Origin: an uncultured Clostridia bacterium
GTDB taxonomy: Bacteria > Bacillota > Clostridia > Saccharofermentanales > Saccharofermentanaceae
Direction: 5' to 3'
Assembly: GCA_947303185.1 (NCBI GenBank)
Contig: CAMYXF010000010.1
Location: 1-64,000, forward strand
DNA length: 64,000 nucleotides
The position numbers and the translations under genes are program-made. Below, one piece after another: positions 8,202 to 16,587 of this stretch (the first letter of the stretch is position 1; the number at the start of each line of letters is the position of its first letter). A model generated the notes under the pieces. The model was not told the origin of the DNA, ran no database searches, and worked only from the letters and a program-made list of their open reading frames with translations.

Positions 8202-9524
8202 ATGGGCAATGAAAAAAGAGTAAAACCCAAGATATCGTTTTGGACGGTTTTGTATTTTGTTCTGGTTATTGCGTTAATAATCGGGGCCAATATTTTCTCG
8301 TTAGTCCGCAGACTGAATGAAGCAAAAGAGTTCAGGGAGAGAAACACCATCCAGATGCATTCCTATCTTCCGTATACTTTTGATTTTAATGATCCGGATA
8401 CGTGGCCGGAGCGGAGCGGTTTAGTCTCTAACGAGAGAATCTCTGCGATTTACGGCAAAACTGCAGATGGGAATACGATCAAGATTCCGGAGATCAGACC
8501 CGAGCAGATTGGAAATGAATACATCCTGGTATGGTTGATGATCGACTGTCCGGATGAAGCGGACTGGTATGGTGTAGATAATAATACAGTCTTTACGATC
8601 GGGCATGGTGGAGAGAAAGTCGAAGTTCTTAAACCGGGCGATGAAATATCTTTTGAATATGCCCAGTACGATGATAATAACATCCTGATCTTAGGCTTTG
8701 TTGAACCCGCAGAGAATTCAAACGAAGTTACTTTCATCGAACTGCTTAGTGAGATTACGATTTATGATATCGGTCATTATGCAGTGATCGATCTTATTCC
8801 GCTTGCGTTCTTCATCTGTCTTTACTTCATTGTGAGACTGATCAGATCCGGAAAAAGGAAAAGGGTCCTGATGCCATTGCTGATAACCGCATGCATATGT
8901 CTGTTTATCACCATTTTGCTAATAGCCTTAAACTCATATCTTTCCAGGGCAAAAGCTGCTGCACCGGTCATTTACCTGTATCCGGAAACTGATACGGAGG
9001 TTAATGTCAGGCTTGATCTGAACGGCGAACTGACCACATCATATCCTGTTTATGATCACGTGAACGGGTGGAGTGTTACCGCATATCCTGACGGAACACT
9101 TACAGATAAGAGTGGAAGAGAATATCCGTTCCTGTTTTGGGAAGGCGAAGTGTCGATAAACCCGGATCTTAGCTACGGTTTCTGCGTCGCAGGAGAAGAT
9201 ACTGCCGAATTTCTTGAACTGTCACTTAAGCAGTTGGGACTGACTGATTCAGAAGCCGATACTTTCATTATGTACTGGCTCCCGCAGATGGAAGGAAACA
9301 AATATAATGTCATTTCATTCCAGACGGAGGCTTATGAAAATGTGGTTTCTCATTATATTACCCCTGAACCCGATACCATTATTACCGTAAACATGCTCTG
9401 GTATCCTTCCAATGTACCTGTCAGCATAGAACCTCAGGATCTGACGGCAATTAACCCTTCTGAGAGAAAGGGCTTTACGGTTGTAGAGTGGGGCGGAGAA
9501 AAATACAGAAAAGTTTTTCCTTGA
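8202..9524 (+). CDS. Membrane protein with conserved KPVIYLYP-type extracellular domain
   Basis: The 440-residue protein has an N-terminal transmembrane helix (about 13-35), an extracellular region, two more helices (about 190-250) and a C-terminal domain beginning APVIYLYPETDTEVNVRLDLNGELT and ending GFTVVEWGGE. That C-terminal domain is a conserved hypothetical domain found in many anaerobes and has no known activity. In the conserved core the order YPDGTLTD, FLFWEGE, GFCVAGEDTAEFLE, YWLPQMEGNKYN and ISFQTEAY is visible. The ATG at 8202 is preferred to an upstream TTG because TAGGGTGGT precedes it at good spacing. Likely located at the cell surface. Confidence 0.7.
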   Translation: MGNEKRVKPKISFWTVLYFVLVIALIIGANIFSLVRRLNEAKEFRERNTIQMHSYLPYTFDFNDPDTWPERSGLVSNERISAIYGKTADGNTIKIPEIRPEQIGNEYILVWLMIDCPDEADWYGVDNNTVFTIGHGGEKVEVLKPGDEISFEYAQYDDNNILILGFVEPAENSNEVTFIELLSEITIYDIGHYAVIDLIPLAFFICLYFIVRLIRSGKRKRVLMPLLITACICLFITILLIALNSYLSRAKAAAPVIYLYPETDTEVNVRLDLNGELTTSYPVYDHVNGWSVTAYPDGTLTDKSGREYPFLFWEGEVSINPDLSYGFCVAGEDTAEFLELSLKQLGLTDSEADTFIMYWLPQMEGNKYNVISFQTEAYENVVSHYITPEPDTIITVNMLWYPSNVPVSIEPQDLTAINPSERKGFTVVEWGGEKYRKVFP

Positions 9525-9614
9525 ACGACTATGCTTACCCTGTTCATGTAAACAGCAGCATTTTTTACCATGTTATAATGACCTTATCTTTGCGGAGTTA
9601 GGCAGGTGTGATCT

Positions 9615-10268
9615 ATGAATAAAGACTGGTCTGAACTGAACAAGACAATGCAGCTGCAGCTTAAGAAGAAAGATACCTATGACGAGGGTATTGCTTCTTT
9701 GTTTGAGCTTCGAAAAGAGTTATGGAACACGCTGCTCTCGTATAAAAAAGAGTTAAAAAGAGAAGACTTTGACAGCATTCCGTTCATCAACGCAGAAGGC
9801 TATCACAGCAAGACGATAGCTTATTCTCTCTGGCACGTTTTCAGGATCGAAGACATTGTTGCCCACATGCTGATAAAAGGTGACGAGCAGGTGCTTTTCG
9901 CAAAGGGATATAAGGAAAAGACAGGTTCGCCGATTATTACGACAGGCAACGAACTGGTAAAAGAAGAGATCGCAGAATTCTCCAAACAGTTAAATCTTGA
10001 TGAGCTCTATTCTTATATGTCTGACGTGAAGAAGAGTTCTGAGAAGATCCTTAAGGGCATCAGTTTTGATGACATGAAGAAAAAGATCCCTGATGACAGG
10101 CGCAAGGAACTTGAGTCGCTTGGTGTTGTCAGTGAAGACGAGAGCGCAATATGGCTTATTGATTATTGGTGCAAGAAAGATATCAGAGGCCTTATCCAGA
10201 TGCCTTTTTCGAGACACTGGATCATGCACATTGAAGCGTGTGAAAGAATCAGACGTAAGATCAGTTAA
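9615..10268 (+). CDS. DinB-like domain protein
   Basis: The 217-residue protein has the DinB/YfiT-like four-helix layout. An early helix carries IAYSLWHVFRIEDIVAHML, and the late helix carries RHWIMHIEACERIRRKI; the histidines in these two helices are where the family binds a divalent metal. DinB-fold proteins include metal-dependent thiol transferases (bacillithiol or mycothiol) and many of unknown role. The ribosome binding site is GGCAGGTG. The next gene starts one base after its stop, so the two are co-transcribed. Substrate unknown. Confidence 0.65.
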   Translation: MNKDWSELNKTMQLQLKKKDTYDEGIASLFELRKELWNTLLSYKKELKREDFDSIPFINAEGYHSKTIAYSLWHVFRIEDIVAHMLIKGDEQVLFAKGYKEKTGSPIITTGNELVKEEIAEFSKQLNLDELYSYMSDVKKSSEKILKGISFDDMKKKIPDDRRKELESLGVVSEDESAIWLIDYWCKKDIRGLIQMPFSRHWIMHIEACERIRRKIS

Positions 10269-10269
10269 T

Positions 10270-10794
10270 ATGGCTAAACGCATCAACTTTTTCGCAACAA
10301 AAAACGATATGGTATCAATTCTTTCGAAGCTGGAAGAACAGTTTTCGCATGGCCTCAAATATGTCCAGTGTGGGAAGAGCGAACGGATATCGTATGAGAC
10401 TGCAAATGATATTCCCGGTCTTGGAACGCTGAAAGAAAAGCACAGCGAGATCAGTTTTCTGATTATGAGGAAAGATGAAGAAGTAACAGCAAACCAATCA
10501 GGACAGGTATATCAGGGCGATAACCCACGCTCTCTGGAATTTGATCCTTCAGGAATCAGCGAAGACGGTAAAGGCATGATCCACGGCATGTTTGCGGTCA
10601 TGGAAGATAATGAGATATCTGACGGCTTGTTGAAAGCCGTGAAAAAGATCCTGAATTCCGAGTGCAAAAAAGTCAGAGGCTGGTATATCGGCAAAGAAGC
10701 TGAAAGCCTTTATGGAAAACTCAGATTTATATGCATCGGATTAAGCGAACCTGAAGAATACGACTTCAAGATTGTTGAGCTCGAAAAATCGTAA
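10270..10794 (+). CDS. Hypothetical protein
   Basis: I do not recognise this 174-residue protein. It starts MAKRINFFATKNDMVSIL, is mixed alpha/beta, has no signal peptide or membrane helix, and contains a GMIHGMFAVMEDNEISDGLLKAVKKIL segment before a WYIGKEAESLYGKLRFICIG strand pair. It was given the ATG at 10270, immediately after the DinB-like gene's stop, rather than an overlapping start at 10093 that would bury most of that gene. Translational coupling to the DinB-like gene is likely, since no good ribosome binding site is visible. Confidence 0.6.
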   Translation: MAKRINFFATKNDMVSILSKLEEQFSHGLKYVQCGKSERISYETANDIPGLGTLKEKHSEISFLIMRKDEEVTANQSGQVYQGDNPRSLEFDPSGISEDGKGMIHGMFAVMEDNEISDGLLKAVKKILNSECKKVRGWYIGKEAESLYGKLRFICIGLSEPEEYDFKIVELEKS

Positions 10795-10954
10795 TCGATC
10801 GTTACGAGACTCGTTTTATGGATGGCAAATCATCCGGGTCCTGTGTGAAAGGCAACCCGGAATGCCCGTTTCAAAGTAATGTTATAATATCCATGTGCTG
10901 AGAGCCGTTTGCCAGGGTATTTGCCGGCAAACATAACTAAGGGATGATGGAATT

Positions 10955-11638
10955 ATGTTATTTGACACTAATGATACGGGGAGATATTTCTTTGATTCAA
11001 GGCAAACTCTGAATACTGATGAGCTGATCAAACTTGAGGATGAATACTACACCGGGTTGGAAAATAACCCGTCAAGCGCATATAAGAACTACTCATTTAT
11101 CAATGTTGCCGACAAGACAAATCAGATAGCGACTTATGTAATTATGGGAATTGCCATTATTCTGCCGCTGCTCTCCTGGTTTGTGTTCTTTAGAGGGATG
11201 GAGCAAATCCCCAGAATTTTCATGACCATAGGCATACCCTGTGCGGGAATAGGAATATTGCTGTTTGTGAAGTTGTACTTAAGGCTTACCGTAAAGAAAA
11301 GAATTTACTCTGAAACTGTCGATGCAGAGTGTATCGGATATGCCAGGTATTTTGAAACGGAATCCGGCGAAACCCTTATGCCCAATAGCGGCGTCCCCTG
11401 CGTTTCACCGGTTTTCTCATATCGATATAACGGACAGCTGTATACATGCTGTTTTGACGGCTTTGAAACTTCAAAAGATTGTTCAGTAGCTCTCGGCCCT
11501 GCGAAAATAAATATATGTCCGGAGCATCCGGAATCCATATACAGCCGCGGTGCCCAGCAGAATGACGTGATCATTTTATTTGCAGTAGTATTTTTCCTTG
11601 CAGGTGTCGGACTGACGATTGCAGGACTGATGATATGA
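10955..11638 (+). CDS. Membrane protein, DUF3592-like
   Basis: The 227-residue protein has a soluble N-terminus, two transmembrane helices near 58-78 and 85-108, a beta-rich domain with SPVFSYRYNGQLYTC (typical of DUF3592) and a last helix near 203-225. The GGGATGATGG ribosome binding site precedes the ATG. Upstream are a -10 box (TATAAT, 10883-10888), a hairpin CCGGGT/ACCCGG (10834-10860) that probably ends the preceding transcript, and a leader stem GTTTGCC/GGCAAAC (10907-10932). Function unknown. Confidence 0.65.
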   Translation: MLFDTNDTGRYFFDSRQTLNTDELIKLEDEYYTGLENNPSSAYKNYSFINVADKTNQIATYVIMGIAIILPLLSWFVFFRGMEQIPRIFMTIGIPCAGIGILLFVKLYLRLTVKKRIYSETVDAECIGYARYFETESGETLMPNSGVPCVSPVFSYRYNGQLYTCCFDGFETSKDCSVALGPAKINICPEHPESIYSRGAQQNDVIILFAVVFFLAGVGLTIAGLMI

Positions 11639-11691
11639 CCTTATCTGAGGGCAGCTTTGAAATGAAGTTATAAATACATTGAGGTAAACAC

Positions 11692-12114
11692 ATGATCAAA
11701 TACGTAGATTACATTTCACCTGAAGAATACATGGAATTGCGCAGAAAAGTTGGCTGGATGGAATTCCCTCTTGAAGAAGCAAAGAACTGTGTCGAAAACG
11801 CTTACATGGTCCTCTGCGTTAGGGATGAAACGGACAGGGCAATCGGCGTGGTAAGGCTTCTTTGGGACGGCGGATATGTGGCATTTTTATCCGATGTAAT
11901 AGTTGTTCCCGAGTACCAGGGACAGGGCATCGGAAGACACCTTGTAGAAGCGGTTATACAGAGGATCAAAGACGACATGAAGCCCGGATATAAGGTAAAG
12001 CTGAACCTTAATTCTGCCAAGGGAAAAGAACCCTTCTATGAGAAGTTTGGTTTTAAGATCCGCCCGAACGAAGATTGCGGTGCGGGAATGGACCAGTGGC
12101 TGAATCTGGAGTGA
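11692..12114 (+). CDS. GNAT family N-acetyltransferase
   Basis: This 140-residue single-domain GNAT has the strand YVAFLSDVIVVPEYQGQGIGRHLVEAVI (about residues 61-88) with the Q-G-Q-G-I-G acetyl-CoA loop, and a KEPFYEKFGFKIRP C-terminal strand. The GAGGTAAACAC ribosome binding site is ideal. It is the fourth intact GNAT within 12 kb. It may be read through from the membrane protein at 10955 (53-bp gap). Substrate unknown. Confidence 0.85.
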   Translation: MIKYVDYISPEEYMELRRKVGWMEFPLEEAKNCVENAYMVLCVRDETDRAIGVVRLLWDGGYVAFLSDVIVVPEYQGQGIGRHLVEAVIQRIKDDMKPGYKVKLNLNSAKGKEPFYEKFGFKIRPNEDCGAGMDQWLNLE

Positions 12115-12159
12115 AATTGTAAATTTCTGAACGCAAAACCCATTATTTATCAAAAAATA

Positions 12160-12188
12160 TTGCGGCAAATTGCCTGTTTTGCTACAAT
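12160..12188 (+). promoter_or_regulatory. Probable promoter of the lipoprotein at 12223
   Basis: TTGCGG (12160-12165), a 17-base spacer and TACAAT (12183-12188). The -10 is good, the -35 matches only at its first half. Confidence 0.4.
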
Positions 12189-12222
12189 CGTCTCGATTTT
12201 TCATATTTGGAAGGGGTTATTT

Positions 12223-13368
12223 ATGAAGAAAGTAAGAATCTTTGCGGCCGTTATGGCGGTCGTCATGACAGTCGGACTTTTCGCTGGCTGTAAGAGGAAC
12301 ACAACACCTTGGCAGGAAGAGGCAAAGGCACTCGTTGCAGAGAAGATGGATGACTCAAATGTCGGCCAGTTCGTCATCGACGGTGTTAAGTACGAATTCC
12401 CGATGCAGGTAAAGGACTTTGTAGACAACGGCTGGAATTTCGAGGTTGAGTCAACAGGAACAACTATCGTTCAGCCTTATGCTTGGAATCCCAGTTACAT
12501 CAATCTCAGAAATGCTGACAACAAGAGCATTGAGATTGGTGTTTACAACAACACTGATGCAGCTACAACTATTTTGGAATCAACAGTTGGTGAAGTCCGC
12601 ATCAGCAACCTCCAGGGCAAGACAATGATCTCCGGCGGAATCGATTTCTACGGAACAACATTCGAAGCTAACGGAAACCTCGGCGAGCACGCTGCAGCCG
12701 GCTTCGAGCTCACACTTGATACTGTTGCAGGCAACGGCAACGTCTTCACAAAGGAGTTCCAGGGCAGCAACGGCAAGAACTGCACAGCTACATTCTATTT
12801 CGGCGATTACAAAGAAAACATCGTCCTTAAGGAAGTTAAGTACGAGTGCTCATTTGAGATCCCTTATACAGATGCAGCAACAGGTATGATCCTTGCAGTT
12901 ACAAACAACGATCCTGCTGCACTTTCAGCTCTCGACAGCACAATCGAAGCAGATGAGTTCGTTAAGGAAGTCCGTTCATACCTTGCAGAAGACCTCGTTT
13001 TCGCACTCGGCTTTGATTGCGAGAACCTCACAGACGAGCAGTATGAGAAGGCTTACAAGATCCTTGACGGAATCTATGCACAGACACAGTTCTCCGTTCA
13101 GGACAAGGGCTATAACACACTCATCACATTCAACGCTCCTACGAACCTCGACGACGTAATCAACGCTGCTTTCGAGGCTGCATCCGAAGAATACGAAGGC
13201 GACAGTGATGAGGCTATGTCAGATCCTGAATACCTCTCACTTGTACTCGATAACTTCGATACAAGCGCACTCGAATTCATGCCCGGCAGAGATTACCTCA
13301 TAACAAACAGCTCATTCATTGAGGGCGTTTACGCTGCACTCTACTACATGATCGGCTTCGAAGAGTAA
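12223..13368 (+). CDS. Abundant-type lipoprotein of unknown function
   Basis: The 381-residue protein has a lipoprotein signal (MKKVRIFAAVMAVVMTVGLFAGC, lipidated Cys near residue 23). The mature part has two regions: a beta-rich half containing IDGVKYEFPMQVKDFVDNGW and a helical half ending FIEGVYAALYYMIGFEE. No family was recognised. Codon choice is strongly biased (ACA, GCT, CTC, AAG) in the same way as the ChvE-like gene at 59320, which suggests high expression. The ATG at 12223 has GGGG nine bases upstream; a longer TTG-started frame lacks a signal peptide at its end. It is a single-gene transcript with terminator 13395-13426. Confidence 0.75.
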   Translation: MKKVRIFAAVMAVVMTVGLFAGCKRNTTPWQEEAKALVAEKMDDSNVGQFVIDGVKYEFPMQVKDFVDNGWNFEVESTGTTIVQPYAWNPSYINLRNADNKSIEIGVYNNTDAATTILESTVGEVRISNLQGKTMISGGIDFYGTTFEANGNLGEHAAAGFELTLDTVAGNGNVFTKEFQGSNGKNCTATFYFGDYKENIVLKEVKYECSFEIPYTDAATGMILAVTNNDPAALSALDSTIEADEFVKEVRSYLAEDLVFALGFDCENLTDEQYEKAYKILDGIYAQTQFSVQDKGYNTLITFNAPTNLDDVINAAFEAASEEYEGDSDEAMSDPEYLSLVLDNFDTSALEFMPGRDYLITNSSFIEGVYAALYYMIGFEE

Positions 13369-13394
13369 TCGAAACTGATAACTTAACTGATTAT

Positions 13395-13426
13395 GAGGAT
13401 GTCTCCTGTGAGGCATCCTCTTTTTT
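13395..13426 (+). terminator. Strong intrinsic terminator of the GAGGATG type
   Basis: GAGGATGTCTC (13395-13405) and GAGGCATCCTC (13410-13420) form an 11-bp stem with one G-T pair around a CTGT loop, followed by six Ts. Related hairpins end the transcripts at 19665 and 32015. Confidence 0.85.
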
Positions 13427-13455
13427 GGTTGTTTTCCGGTCTTCGAAAAATTCTA

Positions 13456-13567
13456 TTGACGGTTTTATTGACGAAAATGAGTGAAATCGTCAATAGATTC
13501 GTCAAAATAGGCCTGAATTGACGATTTCATTGACGAAAACAGGCAAAAACGTCAATGGTTTCGTCAA
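13456..13567. repeat. Tandem pair of 50-bp four-site palindromic units (family A, TTGACG)
   Basis: TTGACG occurs at 13456 and 13468 and its reverse complement CGTCAA at 13488 and 13500; then TTGACG at 13518 and 13530 and CGTCAA at 13550 and 13562. Each unit is exactly 50 bp and the units are separated by 12 bases (aataGGCCtgaa). The start-to-start steps are 12, 20, 12, 18, 12, 20, 12. It lies between the terminator of the lipoprotein gene and the TetR promoter. Hairpins could form within each unit. Confidence 0.8.
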
Positions 13568-13597
13568 TACATTTCTTTTGATGAGACCACGAAAACC

Positions 13598-13644
13598 TTG
13601 ACAATCTAACACTCGTTAGATAACATTACTCTAACACTTGTTAG
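13598..13644 (+). promoter_or_regulatory. TetR operon promoter with two palindromic operators
   Basis: TTGACA (13598-13603), a 17-base spacer and TAACAT (13621-13626) form the promoter. CTAACACTCGTTAG (13606-13619) fills the spacer and CTAACACTTGTTAG (13631-13644) follows the -10. Both are 14-bp near-palindromes, centre to centre 25 bp apart, and would block RNA polymerase when bound, most simply by the TetR protein encoded directly downstream. Confidence 0.75.
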
Positions 13645-13655
13645 AGAGGCGCACT

Positions 13656-14345
13656 ATGAACACACGCGAAAAGATAATGGACGTAGCACTGCACATGTTC
13701 TCCGAGAGAGGCTATGAGGCTGTCTCCATAAGAGACATATGCGGAGAAGTCGGCATCAAAGAGAGCACTCTTTATTACCACTTCAAGAATAAGAAAGACA
13801 TCCTTGATTCTCTGGTCGCGAAGTTCAGGGCACATATAGACGGACTTCTATCTCACGTCAATGATATAGATGAGGCCCCTGCCGGCCAGAGCGCTAAAGA
13901 AACAAGCGCTAAAGAAACAAGCACTAAAGCAATAAACGCTAAGAAAACAAGCGGCAAGGCAACAAATACCAAATCACAACCCGCCGAAGACCCCGGTCTC
14001 CAGATGGTGGATTCATACATGATGGACAGCTATCTTTTCGATCCATTCTGCAATCTTATGTTAAGGCTCATGATGATCGAGCAGTTCCATAACGAAGAGA
14101 TCAGGGCGCTCTATGAGAAGACCATGTTTACGGATCCTTATGAGATTCAGCTGAGTGTTTTCAGAAAGCTGTCGACAGCAGGCGTCTTCCCGGAAGCGCA
14201 GGTCGAGATGATCGTGAAAGAATATCACGCTTACATGACCATGCTCACATACAAATATCTTCTTAACGGTGAGCTTACGGAGGCGCGCAAGAAGGCATAC
14301 CACAAGGAAGTCCACGACTTAATGACAAGCAGGTTTATGGCATGA
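13656..14345 (+). CDS. TetR family transcriptional regulator
   Basis: The 229-residue protein has an N-terminal TetR helix-turn-helix (about 9-52, with GYEAVSIRDICGEVGIKESTLYYHFKNKKDIL) and a helical ligand domain. Between them residues 74-112 form a low-complexity Ala/Lys/Thr/Ser linker encoded by short imperfect repeats (units like GCTAAAGAAACA), which is unusual for a TetR protein. The ATG at 13656 follows GAGAGGCGC; longer frames begin within the second operator. It overlaps the glycosyltransferase gene by 4 bp (ATGA). It probably represses its own operon and is released by a small hydrophobic molecule that the glycosyltransferase modifies. Confidence 0.85.
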   Translation: MNTREKIMDVALHMFSERGYEAVSIRDICGEVGIKESTLYYHFKNKKDILDSLVAKFRAHIDGLLSHVNDIDEAPAGQSAKETSAKETSTKAINAKKTSGKATNTKSQPAEDPGLQMVDSYMMDSYLFDPFCNLMLRLMMIEQFHNEEIRALYEKTMFTDPYEIQLSVFRKLSTAGVFPEAQVEMIVKEYHAYMTMLTYKYLLNGELTEARKKAYHKEVHDLMTSRFMA

Positions 14346-15544
14346 AAAAGATCGCGATGTTCACGATGGGCACCAGGGGAGATGTCCAGCCGTACATATA
14401 TCTTTCGAGAGCGCTGATGAGGGCCGGTTACGACGTGACTCTTGGCACGCATCCTTGCTGGAGAAATCTGGTCGAAGGCGCGGGTGTTCATTTCGAGCCC
14501 GTGGGACCTGACATCGATATCGAGGAAGAGACGACGGTCATACGCGGCAAATCGAAGAATGGAATCACGAGCATTCTCAAGACCATGAACTTCATCATGA
14601 AGATAATCGAAGGGGCTTCGGATGAGGTTTATAAACTCTGCGAAGGCAAGGATCTGATAATCATCACCCACAGCCAGATGGGTGCCGTCGAAGCGGGCGT
14701 GCTGGGCATTCCGACAGTTAACGTAACTCTTCAGACTGAGATGATCGGAGAGAAGTTAAGAAAGCAGAAATTCGGTGAGAAACTCATCGGAGGTTTCATC
14801 GCGAAGCAGGCAGCAAAGCCCACCAACAAGATCCGCAAGTTGTACGGGTTAAAGCCTGTGAAATCTGCAGATGAAGTAATGTCTGACAAGCTCAATCTCA
14901 TTCCAATAAGCAAATACGTCATAGACAGAAATCCTTATTGGGAAGCCAAGAACATCCTCACAGGTTACTGGTTTGAAGACGAGGAAGAATATACTCCCGA
15001 TGCGAAGCTCGAGGCATTTCTTGCAGGCGGCGAAAAGCCTGTCGTACTGGCTCTCGGCGCCATGTCATTTGAAGCGGAATCAGACAGGAAAAAGCTCGAT
15101 ATGTTTGTTAACGCATTCTCGAAAACAGGATGCCGCGCGATTATCCAGGGCTTCCAGAAAACGCTTCAGGATTACGAACTTCCCGATTCCATGATCGCCG
15201 TCGGAAGCGTACCTCACAGCTGGCTTTTCAGACATGCAAAATTCGTTATCCACCACTGCGGTTTTGGAACGACGGCAGCCACCATGATCTACGGCGTTCC
15301 GTCGATACCGGTTCCTCACGTATTAGACCAGTTAGGCTTTGCGATGCAGCTCGAGAAAAAGGATGTCGCTGTCAAACCCGTTAAGGCAAAAGACCTGAGC
15401 GAAGAGACCATTATCAACGCAATAAATGAGATGAACAGCACGTACGCAGTCAAGCAGAGAAATGCCGAATCCATCTCCGAGAAGATCCATACCGAAAACG
15501 GCCTTGATGAAGCAGTAAGACTGATAGGAAAAGTCGTCGGATAA
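14342..15544 (+). CDS. GT1-type glycosyltransferase (UDP-glucosyltransferase, MGT/sterol-type)
   Basis: The 400-residue protein has the GT-B layout: N-terminal MKKIAMFTMGTRGDVQPYIYLSRAL as in antibiotic, flavonoid and sterol glucosyltransferases, and a C-terminal donor-binding region with HHCGFGTTAATMIYGVPSIPVPHVLDQLGFAMQL (about residues 301-335), which corresponds to the family's HxGxGT...P...DQ motif. Enzymes of this group put glucose on small lipophilic acceptors and can detoxify drugs. The 4-bp overlap with the TetR gene indicates a repressor-controlled detoxification operon. The acceptor is unknown. Confidence 0.85.
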   Translation: MKKIAMFTMGTRGDVQPYIYLSRALMRAGYDVTLGTHPCWRNLVEGAGVHFEPVGPDIDIEEETTVIRGKSKNGITSILKTMNFIMKIIEGASDEVYKLCEGKDLIIITHSQMGAVEAGVLGIPTVNVTLQTEMIGEKLRKQKFGEKLIGGFIAKQAAKPTNKIRKLYGLKPVKSADEVMSDKLNLIPISKYVIDRNPYWEAKNILTGYWFEDEEEYTPDAKLEAFLAGGEKPVVLALGAMSFEAESDRKKLDMFVNAFSKTGCRAIIQGFQKTLQDYELPDSMIAVGSVPHSWLFRHAKFVIHHCGFGTTAATMIYGVPSIPVPHVLDQLGFAMQLEKKDVAVKPVKAKDLSEETIINAINEMNSTYAVKQRNAESISEKIHTENGLDEAVRLIGKVVG

Positions 15545-15615
15545 CAGAGCGAACGCAACAAATTTTCTTTCTTATCTGTTATTAAAGTATCAGATTCTGA
15601 GGAGGACTCTAGTTT

Positions 15616-16545
15616 ATGAAGAGGAGCAATACCAGATTTATATCCGGAACTGTCGCTGTTTTGGCATGCAGTTTGATCGTGCCTTTCGTGCTTTCTGCGT
15701 GCAAGGCTTCGGCCAGAAACAATCCGGAATCTATTCCGCCGACGTCAACAGATGATATCCAGACAATAGATAAGAAAACTACTACTGAAAATACTTTCCC
15801 GGATCAGCTGCTCGATTCGGATCAGATAGCGTTTTCGGCGGGCGTTGAAAACTGGGGACCTATCAACTATGGTTGCGATTATTGGACCGGAACAGATTAT
15901 ATCGTGTATTACAACGGAACCATTGAGATAAGGGATATTTATTCGCTGAGCGGCGAGACAGTGGAGACAAAGGAGATCAGCTACGAAGACATTAAGGAGA
16001 TCAGAACTCTTGCTGATTCTTTCCGCAAGAATGAATCCAAGTATGATCTGGATTTTTCCAACTATTTTGACGGTGCCGGATGGGGCTTTACCACTTACGA
16101 TACTGATGGCAGCAAAAACCCTTTATACAGCGGCTACATTTATGAGATCGATGAGCTCGAAGGCATAGTAGAAATTCTTTCAAAGTATGAGACTAATGTA
16201 GATTTAAACGAGAGAGCTTTCAGACTTTTCGAGGGTAAGTACTATTGTTCCGATTACGGATTCGAATACGAGTACATATCACTCTATAAAAAAGATGATA
16301 AGTATTGGCTGGAAATTAAGCCTGTCGTCATGGCGGAGCCTGAAGTTTATGAGATAAGTGAAATTGAGTTGATGGAAAACAACATCATCTATTTTAATTA
16401 TGTTGAAGACAACAAGTGGCATTCTTTCATCTTCAGTTTCTCGGATGACATGACACAGCTCAAGCCCGATGGTTCTTCTAATACTTACGATAAACTGATA
16501 GAGAATACTGAAGAGACTGCTGTTGGGACAGAGGCCGAAGTCTGA
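15616..16545 (+). CDS. Lipoprotein of unknown function
   Basis: The 309-residue protein has a lipoprotein signal with lipobox LSAC (Cys near residue 28) and a Thr/Ser/Asp linker, then a domain with no recognised family (FSAGVENWGPINYGCDYWTGTDYIVYYNG and ISLYKKDDKYWLEIKPVVM). The aromatic-rich beta pattern suggests a surface beta domain. GAGGAGGAC precedes the ATG at 15616. The next gene, 42 bp on, is another lipoprotein in the same direction, probably in the same transcript. Confidence 0.65.
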   Translation: MKRSNTRFISGTVAVLACSLIVPFVLSACKASARNNPESIPPTSTDDIQTIDKKTTTENTFPDQLLDSDQIAFSAGVENWGPINYGCDYWTGTDYIVYYNGTIEIRDIYSLSGETVETKEISYEDIKEIRTLADSFRKNESKYDLDFSNYFDGAGWGFTTYDTDGSKNPLYSGYIYEIDELEGIVEILSKYETNVDLNERAFRLFEGKYYCSDYGFEYEYISLYKKDDKYWLEIKPVVMAEPEVYEISEIELMENNIIYFNYVEDNKWHSFIFSFSDDMTQLKPDGSSNTYDKLIENTEETAVGTEAEV

Positions 16546-16587
16546 TCAGTCCGGCGCGTTTCCAAGATGGGATAACAGGAGAATCAT

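Noticed and set aside
10093..10270. Longer start for the hypothetical gene at 10270
   Set aside because: It would overlap most of the end of the DinB-like gene; the ATG at 10270 directly follows that gene's stop.
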